Shown one piece after another: positions 34,403 through 43,721 of a stretch of DNA of 64,000 bases. The stretch is from Fusarium oxysporum f. sp. lycopersici 4287 (taxonomy: Eukaryota > Ascomycota > Sordariomycetes > Hypocreales > Nectriaceae), in NCBI RefSeq assembly GCF_000149955.1, contig NC_030996.1:823467-887466 (forward strand). Direction: 5' to 3'. Made by a program: the position numbers and the translations under genes. The first letter of the stretch is position 1. Every line of letters starts with the position of its first letter. The notes under the pieces were generated by a model that did no database searches, was not told the DNA's origin, and saw nothing but the letters and a program-made list of their open reading frames with translations.

Positions 34403-35797
34403 ATGGAAGATGAACGAGGAACCAGATTGCTGGTGTCAATATGGACTCTGTGCCTGCTGAGTCTCATCTTGTTGTTTCTGCGTGTTTACTGCAAATTATG
34501 GAGAGGCAAAGGTTTATGGCATGATGATTGGTGCCTTATCGCGGCTTGGGTAAGTTATCTACAAATGCCTCTCTTGATTCTGTCTCTGACCAGTGAATGT
34601 CATGAGTATAGGTGGCGCTCGCCATTTCTGTCTCCCTCAACACATATCTCGTATCTCTCGGCTTCGGACGACACGCAGCTACGATTAGTGACGAGAACCT
34701 CATAATAATAAACAAGACGACCATTGTGGGAGCTGCTTTTGGTATAATGGCTACGACAATCAGCAAGACATCTTTCGCCATCACGTTATACCGAATTGCC
34801 ACCAACGCATGGATGAAGTACTTCCTCATCTTTATTATCGTCACTATCAACGTCTCGATGAATTTGGTCTGGATTTTTGGTTTCGCCAAATGCACGCCTC
34901 TCGAGAGGGTCTGGAATCACAACGTGCCTGGAACTTGCTGGGACAAGTCAAAGCTTCTCACGTTCCAACTATTCGCTGCTTGTAGGTCCTTGGATATCAA
35001 CAATGATTGTGGTTGGCGACTTACATTTCTCAGATTACTCCGCGATTCTCGACTTTGTTCTTGCTTTACTACCTTGGGTCATCCTGATGCGCATGACCAT
35101 GCGTCGACGAGAGCGACTCGGCGTTGCTGTCGCTATGAGTTTAGGTGCTATGTGAGTACAAAGTACCATCAGCATACGGTATTAAGTTACTAACATACTA
35201 AAAGCGCTGGAATTACTGGTATAGTCAAGGCTGTACTGGTCGTCAGCATGAAGAGTGAGGACATCACCTATGACCGCGTCGACCTCACGATCTGGACCTT
35301 GACAGAGCCTGCCGCTTCCATCATGGCCATCTGCATTCCAGTTCTGTATGTTACAATTCCGTTTCCTCTTATGCGGCCGCCTTGCTAATTTAAATAGCCG
35401 TATGCTGTATCGAGAGCTCAAGTCAAGTTCACGAAGCTATAACCGTAACAGGACCAATACAACGCCCCGCGACGTCGACACAAGAAACACAGCCGGGGCA
35501 TCAAATGCTCGGCAGTCAAAGCGATATAACCCCAACTCACGCTATGGTCGAAATTCGGTCGTCATCATGTCAGGATGGCAAGAATCGCAAGAGCATCTCC
35601 AGGACGATTCAGACGGAAGCCAAAGCCAGACTAAGATGTCTATGAGTTCCGGGGGCGTGATGAAGACTGAAGAAGTTAGAGTGCACCACGAGCGTTTGAG
35701 TACATTTAGCGATGAAAATTCGATAGAGCTTAGGGGGTTGCCGCCAGCGCAAGGGAAACCCGGGCATCAAAATGCTGAAAGAGCGCCCTCGTTTTAG
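34403..35797 (+). CDS. fungal rhodopsin-like (PTH11-type) integral membrane protein
   Basis: Five exons (34403-34549, 34612-34981, 35034-35151, 35205-35345, 35398-35797) join in phase to 391 residues. Seven hydrophobic segments precede a hydrophilic serine-rich tail of about 130 residues. Characteristic elements of the fungal rhodopsin domain family are present. These are a first helix followed by GLWHDDWCLIAAW, the helix FGIMATTISKTSFAITLYRI, a paired-Cys extracellular loop (KCTPLERVWN and GTCWD), and AILDFVLALLPW after it. The family includes PTH11-related GPCR-like proteins in plant-pathogenic fungi, but most members have no known ligand and lack a CFEM domain, as here. A role in surface or host sensing is inference. 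Confidence 0.85.
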
Positions 35798-38073
35798 ATT
35801 AGTTTAATCACACTATTTTTAATGACCTGTGTGTATACATTCATGCTATATATTCTCGTTTATAATGTTTTTATCAGTATCGTACACCTTAGACCTACCA
35901 AGTTCGGATCAGTCCCGGGCCTGGTCGAGGAAGCCAGCGTCTCAACCCTCTAGAGCAGAATGGGCTCCGGGCTGCGGAATTTGAGTTTTGAGAACAGTTC
36001 CTGCAAGATTCAATCTCTTGGCTTTTCTTACTTTCGTTGAAAGTGGCGTCTTAAACCCCTGTTATGCGCTCATTTTCTTCGTCGGGTGTTCCATATTGGT
36101 ATATACGGTGACAAGGATCAGCTTAGGCGGAAGTTCAGACTTGAGCGGAGGCTCATGGCCGTTATTCGATGTAAGACACGTACCATTGTTCATTTCTTCT
36201 TTATTGCTTTCATTTCAATATGATACAAAAGGGGGGTCCATCAACGATAGAAGCTACTAAAGAGTCTCTCTGAACAAAACTACTGGTACAGTTACCACCA
36301 GCGAATCGAGGCTGGTGAATTCAATCTCATACCTAGGACAATACATATTTCACGGCACCAATTATGTTCGTCATAGGCAGTGGTGCTGGGATATTGTGTC
36401 AGTGGTTACGCAGGGATTACGCTATAGCTATTTCACAACATCATCCGTTGCTTGACAGCACATACAACCTACCATCAATTATAACTCCCTGGAATAATAA
36501 CCCAAGCCTTTTTTCAATGTTGAATTAACTGGTATGAGTCATGATGATTCGTTTGTAGACAATATCACTATTACCATCTAAGCGATAGATACCCGCCTCG
36601 CCTCCTCTTTGTATACGCATACTAAGCCACCTAAGGGTAACGGCAGTCTGTCTATACATATCTTGCGCTATGAATTTACTCTGAACTATTCTACATAAGG
36701 ATATGACTTGCTACGTCAGGAATTGCCTCCATTCATCATTGTGGCAGTTATGCATCGTGGGTTAATCGACAGCAATACTTCGGATCAAAGCATATGCTAT
36801 GTGGTCTAAAAGATCAAAAAAAGAACTGTCGATGGTAACCTCGAACTTGTGACCTTCAAAAAGCGAAGAGTGGAGTAGGGATGAGAGTTTTAGGATTTTA
36901 GGCTCGGATTTTAGAAGGTTTATAGGTTGTAGGTAGATACCACTACACCACTCTTCGCCGATGATATAGAGAGTTCTTTGGGATTATAAAGGTAGGTGTC
37001 CTGAACCAGTCACGTGCAACGTTCACTATCTCATTTAAAGATGTGACCCGGGCCGAGCTGTCATACGTTCGATGTTGCATAGTTGTTCTTCGCTCATTCA
37101 CCATGCACATGTCCGCAACAAAGCAGCCAAGAGCTGCGTGACAGCGAAATGCCACTGAAGTCACCAGTTCCTTTCCAAATAGATGCTTAGGGATTATGAA
37201 AACGAAACCGTCGAAGTATCTTTGAGAATAGGTGCTTACATTTATCGAGAAAAGGGGCATGACATGAAAGTCGGCGAGAACGCAGTGGGTGCCTTTGCAG
37301 GCATTATTAACAGCACCACTGAATTTTACCTAGAACAAGGATTCCTAGATATCGGAGATCACAAGGGGAAATAGTTTTCCTATGACCTCAGAGCTGCATG
37401 TGCAATAAATGATTGCGATGTTTGGGTAAATCAATACTGCACTGGGACTTGAGACCCAACAGAAAGGCATGCTCATGTTCCGGAAATAGATGCCGTATCT
37501 CAGTGAAACTCTTTCCGGCTTTCAGAAATAAACTTAGCATAATGCCGCAGCTTTTCTCGCTCATTATGCACGCACTTGGCTCCAAGTTCGGACAGCAATT
37601 CTTGCAAACATGTTGCATCGGTGTTCCCGACTGCAAGTCAGCCCATACTCAGGGTTGCATTGCATATGCAGATAGTCATTATGTTACATGCTGGCAATAA
37701 GCTCTGATTTTAGCCTGAAATTCTTAAAATGGACAGAGTTTTAAGCGCCAACGGGAACTTTTTTTTAGCGCATGAAACATTACGATGCGAGTTTAGACTT
37801 GACAGGTTAGCTCGTTGACATCAATCGTATTACATGAATCACCTGAGGGGAGGCTTTCTTGCTTGAATTCAATATGTTCATTGCATAGGGTAACTTTGTA
37901 CGGGTCATAAATGTAGATACATGAACAACACAGCTCTGCTGCTTGTGAAAACGTGAACCGACTAGCGGCAACCAATGAATATCAGAGCCTAAGGCATGCC
38001 CTTTGCCTAGCTCTTTGGTCCCAAGCTCGACCTGGGACTAGAAACCACTTGTCTGCACCACCTCGGAATCGTC
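35798..38073. other. gene-poor AT-rich spacer
   Basis: There are 2.3 kb without a supported protein gene. Only short frames occur on either strand. It contains the inverted repeat with tRNA-like signals at 36816-36958, listed separately. Confidence 0.45.
36816..36958 (-). repeat. inverted repeat with tRNA-like A box and T-run
   Basis: GCGAAGAGTGG (36863-36873) and its exact complement CCACTCTTCGC (36948-36958) form an 11-bp inverted repeat around 74 nt. On the minus strand the distal arm reads into TGGTGTAGTGG (36950-36940), an A-box-like element. Further on come a B-box-like AGTTCGAGGT and a run of seven T (36822-36816), a Pol III-type terminator. No complete cloverleaf could be built, so a tRNA relic or tRNA-derived element is only a suggestion. 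Confidence 0.35.
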
Positions 38074-38802
38074 TTAGATAGTTCGCACAGCAGGGCCGGG
38101 AATGGGGTAGGAAGAGAAAGACTGGTAGAGGTTGAAGAGGATACCAGGGTCGGTGGGAGTGTAGAAGGTAGTGAAGTCGCCACCACCGCTGATAGCCTGG
38201 CCGCCACTGCCAGTAACCTCGAGGTTGATGCACTGGGGGTAGGCCTGAGCACCGTTGGCCTGGCCAGCAGAGTGAAGACCGATGATCTCGTGTCGGAGAA
38301 CGTATTTACCGGCCTTGAGGTTCTTGGGGACGGTGAACTTCCATGAGAAGCCATCGCGGATGAGATCGTCGGAGGCCCAGTCACCGGGGTTACTGCCAGA
38401 CTTGAGACCCTTCTGAGCGACCTTGACCCATCGGAGGCTCTGCTTGTTGATGCTGGCAAAGTCACCGCTGACGGGAGCGAGGTACTCAGTGACGGGGCCG
38501 TGGTGAGACTCGGGCCAGGTGTCCCACTTCAGAGTGACAACATCACCAGCGGCAACAACGACGGCGTTGGAGACGGGCTTAGCGCTCTTGTGGCAGATGA
38601 TATCGGCGGACTTGAAGGCATCGGGTGAAACGAAGCCGTTGTCCTGGTTGCCAGCGGCCCAGCCGACAGCGTCAGAGGGAGCACCGTGGGGAATACCACC
38701 GGTGTACTCCTTGCCACCGGCAATGACCTTTGCGACGTGACCGTGGGCGTTGGCTCCAGCGAGGAGAGCAGCCACGACACCGAGAGAGAGGTTGCAGTGC
38801 AT
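38074..38802 (-). CDS. AA9 lytic polysaccharide monooxygenase
   Basis: This intron-less gene encodes 242 residues. The signal peptide (residues 1-19, ending GANA) is cut directly before His20, as required because the N-terminal His of the mature enzyme forms the copper histidine brace. The second brace His lies in WPESHHGPV (His100/101). The axial tyrosine context is AQAYPQCINLEV near the C-terminal third, preceded by HEIIGLHSAG. Two Cys pairs probably form disulphides. AA9 enzymes oxidatively cleave cellulose and related glucans outside the cell, using a reductant with O2 or H2O2. There is no cellulose-binding module or linker; the protein ends shortly after the catalytic domain, the common single-domain form. 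Regioselectivity cannot be read from sequence. Confidence 0.95.
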   Translation of the reverse strand: MHCNLSLGVVAALLAGANAHGHVAKVIAGGKEYTGGIPHGAPSDAVGWAAGNQDNGFVSPDAFKSADIICHKSAKPVSNAVVVAAGDVVTLKWDTWPESHHGPVTEYLAPVSGDFASINKQSLRWVKVAQKGLKSGSNPGDWASDDLIRDGFSWKFTVPKNLKAGKYVLRHEIIGLHSAGQANGAQAYPQCINLEVTGSGGQAISGGGDFTTFYTPTDPGILFNLYQSFSSYPIPGPAVRTI

Positions 38803-41262
38803 GTTTGCGGTTTAGAAACTGTTAAAGACAAGAAGGCTTGTTGGGTAAAGGTCGATTGGTGAGAAGTGAAGAGAAGCTTGCTGGGAGGCTGATTTGGAAA
38901 CATCTCGGCAAGACTCTCTCACGTTTATATAGCCATCTGATCTATACTACCTACATGGAGCATCTATTCCTGTGAGTCTATACACGAAACAAGGTGACCC
39001 TTTTGGTCGACGGAGATAAAACTGGAACTAGACGAATTCGTGCCCTATCGAAAGGAGTATCAGCGTCCGTGTTTCCCAAAGGGAGCTATGATCGTCATCG
39101 ACAGCCACATCAAGAGGACCGATATTAAAGGGGGTAGTAGCCAAGCGTCTCGCCTTAAGAGCTGGCGTAACGCCTGGCATTATTTCGGTCTGCAGTGTAG
39201 CATCAGATCCATTGCGTCTTTTCGGCCACCGGACAGAAGAGCCGCCTGTCGATTCGCTGTGTCACGTTTCAGGAACAAAAAATGACCAAGAAAAATCGGA
39301 ACGTGAGCCCGATTATCCGCCTGTCTAAAGCAACGTCTTGGCGAGATCTTGCCTGAAACAGATTGGATGGGTACTGTGTCTCCATAGCCGCCTCAGATTT
39401 ATTAGTGACAGTATGCGAAAACAATGGGCGAAACGCGTATTTAGAGATTTATTCGTGGAAAACTAGTCTTTTAATTCGTCCTGTTTCACGGGTTTTTCAT
39501 CTATCAGAGGGAAACGTCCCGGTTTAATTCCTGCTGATCGCACCGCACTAAAATAGCTTCCCGGAAGGTTGGTTAAGCATATAATGACAATGCAGCATGC
39601 AATCATCACGATAACTATAGATAGGAGAATATTTGCGGCACGGCCGAGTTCAGATGACTTGCTATGAATACCAAGCCGGAGAGGTCGAGTGCTTATTACT
39701 GCATTGGGATGAGCAGGGAAACGGGAAGATGCGAACCGCTCGATCGCAATAGCCATGGATCAAGATGTCATCGTGGTATGAATCGTGTCACGGTGGAGAT
39801 GGATGCAAGCTTTGACCAAGATGGACGAGTTTTCCCGTGGCCCTGTTTCAAGAAACAAGGTTACGCGGCCCGGTGTTTACATTCCCAAGCATTCTTTGCT
39901 TCTGCTCGCTTGGATGGACGGGATGTCATGTCGATGGAAGTTTGAAGCGAGATGGCCCAGTGATATGGTGGTGAATCGTCTGATGTAGACAGCTGTTGGC
40001 GCTTATGCGCGTTTTGGTTTCAGGCTCTTCAACACGCTGACGTCTCTAGATCTACGATTTCAAAATTAAAGTTCCTGACATGTTTCCAGCACAAACTGAG
40101 GTGCTGACAAAGGTCTTCTGATGCACAATACCAGTAGGCAAACTGCTGTTTTTATGAGCTGCAGTAGCCGGTCTACCAAGCACATACGACCAAAGGTAGT
40201 GGAAAATACGGGATCCCGTCCGCTCTCCCATAGTCAAGCCACTAACCGGCGGATTAGTAGTTGGGTCGGTGACGACCAGCGAATCCCCGCTGTTGTATGT
40301 AAAATTCTCTTTTTGCTGATGGTGAATAACAACTCTTGGCCCCCTGTTTGCGCAAAGAAAATTTTGGGTCTGTATGGTCCAGAGCGCACGTGATGTGTGC
40401 AACTTTGATTGACAGGAAATTACCCGGGAATCTCCTGATGTGACTCTCGCTGCCAGGCTAAATCCCTTACCCTAAATATGCTCTTTAATGCTGTAAATAA
40501 GAGAAAAGGCTTAAAGGATGAGTGTGGTTTCATATGCCGTTAGGCTTCAATGATCTCAGAGCTAAATGTCTCTTTTTAATGGCGTCGCGAAGCTGTGTGA
40601 AAGATAATTCACGCCGCGAAATGTTTATCAGCGGTATGCAAAACGTGATTCAACCAATTTACAATAAAGCCTAAAGACATCATGACAGACGCAACCTAAC
40701 AGGTCGTTCACGCAAATTAAAATATTCCACGTGTATTTCATAGGCAAATAACAAATTGATTCACGGGCAGCGAGCTCCCTTCAGAGAATGGTGTACATCG
40801 GAGCTCATCGTCATATTATTATTCACATCAAAATTCACAATGGCTATATGGCGAATGACCAATCATGAATATCGGATCACTGAGAAACGAACAAAGCGCG
40901 ACGAGAGTCAAACATGCGCGTTTCAACGCGCTTTTGCGTCACATTCATTTACGATTTACACTCTTCTTCACCACTCAGGCAAGCCCAAGAAAGTAATGAA
41001 AAGGGATGGAACTCAACAAGCGCGCGTTCGCGTCACCTAGAGGCAGTGTAATACTAGGGACACTGTGGACGGGATCATATGCAAGCATAGAGGAAGCCAT
41101 CCGCTGGCCAAAAATAGGAATAATCACGATTGATGTCCATAGACATCTTTCAGAGATTAAACTGAAAAGAACAGATACTACACTTGATCTAAGCCAAAAG
41201 GCAAAGAGAGCTAAGGAGAAAAGAAGAAGAGAAGCGTAGCTTGGGCGGGCTCGATGAGAAAT
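38803..41262. other. gene-poor spacer
   Basis: There are 2.5 kb with no confident gene apart from a small membrane-protein frame at 39463-39756, listed separately. The region from 40380 to 41240 is AT-rich with short frames only. Confidence 0.4.
39463..39756 (-). CDS. possible small single-span membrane protein
   Basis: This is a 97-codon frame with a real ATG. It encodes a polar N-terminal half, one strongly hydrophobic helix (about residues 42-63, ILLSIVIVMIACCIVIICL) and a charged tail ending VKQDELKD. No family is recognised. It stands alone in a gene-poor stretch, so it could be a genuine small gene, the end of a decayed larger one, or chance. Confidence 0.25.
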   Translation of the reverse strand: MAIAIERFASSRFPAHPNAVISTRPLRLGIHSKSSELGRAANILLSIVIVMIACCIVIICLTNLPGSYFSAVRSAGIKPGRFPLIDEKPVKQDELKD

Positions 41263-41963
41263 TTATACTGAAGACTGGGGCGGTGAAAACGAAGGTTTGG
41301 CAGAATATGGTTTGAGACCTGAGGTATTCGTGGTTGAAAATGCGGTGGCTGGGAGATTCATTTCGCTTGGTCGAAGCGAAAGTATCACAGCATCATTGAC
41401 CAGTAGACGAAAGTCTCCCAGTGCCTCAACCGTTGCCTGCCACAATTGACAGAGTTCGAGGCAGCGCGAAGATATTTCTGGAGGGGTTGAAGATGCACCA
41501 ATTGACTGCATCATTTGCCGCGCCTCTTCGGGTCGCATCAGAAAGTTCTACGCCGCTGAGCGTCAAAACTGGGACGGGACACGTGGGCGAGCCTCGCCAT
41601 ATCACAGATCGTTTCGTCCCACGTCACATTCTCTGTCAAGAGTGTGTTCCCCATCAGACAGGCTGCATATATCCGGGCCGCGATTTGCTGCACCAAGAGC
41701 CTCCAAGTTCTGGGTTGCATATTCAGTTGCCATATGACCGCCTGGTTCAAGCACGAAAATGTCTGCGATGATCAAAATGCTTACAAAACTAACTTGTTAT
41801 CCGGAAAAGTATTGATTTCTTGAAGTATATTTCCCTCGATGCCTTGGCCGACCTCGATTGAAGACATCATGGCTGAATGCAATATCACATCGCTTATTTT
41901 ATCGCATGCCGACTTCAAATGAATGGAGCACTCAGGAGCGACAGTATTATTCCCGGTTGACAT
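41263..41963 (-). CDS. fragmentary uncharacterised gene
   Basis: Three protein-like frames follow each other on the minus strand: 41963-41781, 41750-41538 and 41538-41263. The last two can be joined by a GTGACG..GTAG intron with a TTGAC branch point, giving LLTEN followed by NFLMRPEEARQ. The first two share a reading frame but are separated by a stop codon that no good intron removes. The content is helical and Leu/Ala-rich, resembling the C-terminal regulatory half of fungal transcription factors, and there is no DNA-binding domain in front. It may be a 5'-truncated regulator or a gene whose introns I could not resolve. It starts 85 bp after the NADase stop codon. Confidence 0.3.
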
Positions 41964-42048
41964 TATCTACTCGAATGGACTGACATATCCATAAGTCGTT
42001 CATCGTGAGATCATTACATGAAATCCGCCTCAATCAAACCCCATATAA

Positions 42049-42771
42049 TCATGCACAACCATCAGACTTGTAAACAAGAGCTGATGGATCCTCCTTCTGC
42101 AAATAGTTTTGCTCAATCAAAAACTTGACATTACCAGTTTCGCCAGTGAAGAACTGCGCTCCGAGACCGGGCTGGCCAAACCAAGGCGCGATAGGTCCTC
42201 CGACCACTGTAAGAGGCTTGATGACCCGATAGACGTGGTAGTTGTACGGGAAGTCTGGAGTATCGGGGTTTGTAGCCAAGTTTGAAGGAGGGAGAGCTCT
42301 TTGCGAGTAGGGAGCAGAGGCAGCAGAGACGTATGATCCTAAAATGCTGTTAGACTGTGCTGTTGGATTGAGGCGACGCGACTTACCGTATTCGCTTCCA
42401 AATCGATCTACGAGAGTTCCGACCTGGAGAACCATGCTGCCATTGATGGCATTGCCATTCGCGTCAAGCTGGAAGCCATTCTGCGGAGGGTATTTGTAGT
42501 TGCCCTTCTCGTCTGTCCATGTCTGGAGGAATTGAATTGGTGTAAGGCCACCGAAGCGGTTGTAGCTCTCCACGGTTGCGCTCAGCGGGAGCTTCTTTGG
42601 AAGCTTCGTAGGGCCGAGCCGAGCATCACGGCAGATGTAATCTTTGGAGCTGGATCCACCGTCGCGAGTGCCGGTACAATCGCAGGCTGCTCTCTCAGCG
42701 ATAATTGGGTTGGGCAGAGCTGAGACTGTGGAGAGGCACAGCAGCGATGTGAGTAGAAAAGAGGGAAGCAT
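42049..42771 (-). CDS. secreted TNT-domain NADase-like protein
   Basis: Two exons on the minus strand (42771-42387, 42338-42049) encode 224 residues; the 48-nt GTAAGT..TAG intron is in frame and would read through. A signal peptide (residues 1-18, ending STVSA) precedes a short Cys-containing segment (CDCTG and CRDA). The rest matches the TNT domain (tuberculosis necrotizing toxin-type, formerly DUF4237) found in fungal surface NADases: YNRFGGLTPIQFL, then VDRFGSEYGS spanning the intron, ALPPSNLAT, YHVYRVIKPL and IAPWFGQPGLG with a conserved Gln near the end. The bacterial and fungal members hydrolyse NAD+ (some NADP+) to nicotinamide and ADP-ribose. Here secretion suggests action outside the cell, in defence, competition or conidial surface biology. 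Activity is inference from family; the domain is complete. Confidence 0.82.
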   Translation of the reverse strand: MLPSFLLTSLLCLSTVSALPNPIIAERAACDCTGTRDGGSSSKDYICRDARLGPTKLPKKLPLSATVESYNRFGGLTPIQFLQTWTDEKGNYKYPPQNGFQLDANGNAINGSMVLQVGTLVDRFGSEYGKSRRLNPTAQSNSILGSYVSAASAPYSQRALPPSNLATNPDTPDFPYNYHVYRVIKPLTVVGGPIAPWFGQPGLGAQFFTGETGNVKFLIEQNYLQKEDPSALVYKSDGCA

Positions 42772-43543
42772 TTTGGATCAAGTTTGCTATCGCGTCAGGG
42801 AATATGGACTTGGATACGAGCTGCTGCCCTCAAGAACAAAGGACAGAGGCATCTTCTTATACATATGAGCCGTGTCTTAGCCAAGAGCGCATGTGAATCT
42901 ATTGATATTGTGTCTCTGTTGACGAGCTGAGATCTGCATGATGACTCCGCTGTTACTCCGATGACCTCAGACGGCGCATCCGAGCTGAGCACAATGTCTT
43001 ACTCTCCCCTCCTTTGGTGCAAGGATACAGTGGGCTAATGCAGGAATGCCGGCAAATGAGCTAGATTGGCAGTGAGTGATACAGATGCCCAGATTCACAT
43101 GGCCTCAACAAAATAATTAGGACACGTAATGACCTGACCTTGAGTAATTGAAAAGCACATGAAAGAAGCTGTCGCGGTCAGATTGAGGGTCGAACTCATG
43201 CCCCATGTAATTTTGACGCTCGTTGAGCTTTTGCGCGTTGATGGAAGATGACCTAAAGATGCACTATCGAATCTCGCTGCCGTGTTTTGTTCCAGACCTG
43301 AGTGAGACAGCAACCTCTCCGCGATTTAGTGCGTTGCTAGGCGGTAAGCCTTGTGAATTAGTTGATTGCTTCCCATGCATGGAACTTTTAGCAGAACAAC
43401 GAGTACCATTTGTCGGATCCTCAGCGCAACAACCAGCCATTCTTACAGGGATTCGACGGTCGTTTTTTGGTTGCCTGAGAGCTGACTTTCAGGTGGCTGG
43501 CTGATTAACCAAACGAGCACTGTGCATATTAGCTAAGACATGG
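42772..43543. other. spacer between NADase gene and transposon
   Basis: This 770-bp stretch covers the NADase promoter and the left flank of the MULE insertion. Short frames only; no gene supported. Confidence 0.5.
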
Positions 43544-43552
43544 CTTCACGCG
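43544..43552 (+). repeat. 9-bp target-site duplication, left copy
   Basis: CTTCACGCG directly precedes the left inverted repeat and is repeated exactly after the right one (46493-46501). Nine base pairs is the hallmark length for Mutator-like elements. Confidence 0.9.
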
Positions 43553-43650
43553 GGGCGTCAATAGGTGCGCACCTGGATGCGCACGTAAGTGTCACGTGTT
43601 GCGCACCCGGTGCGTCTGTAAGGGAGTTATGTAAGCCCAACACCCTTGTA
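43553..43650 (+). repeat. left terminal inverted repeat (98 bp)
   Basis: This begins GGGCGTCAATAGG and matches the reverse complement of 46395-46492 with a single difference at its sixth base. It contains a run of related GTGCGCACC, ATGCGCACG and TTGCGCACC units, likely transposase-binding sites (inference). Confidence 0.95.
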
Positions 43651-43721
43651 GCTACCCCTTTCCCGTTGATAAAGAGCCTCACTTCGCCGCGCAACGATCT
43701 ACTCAAATCATCTCTCCTAGA

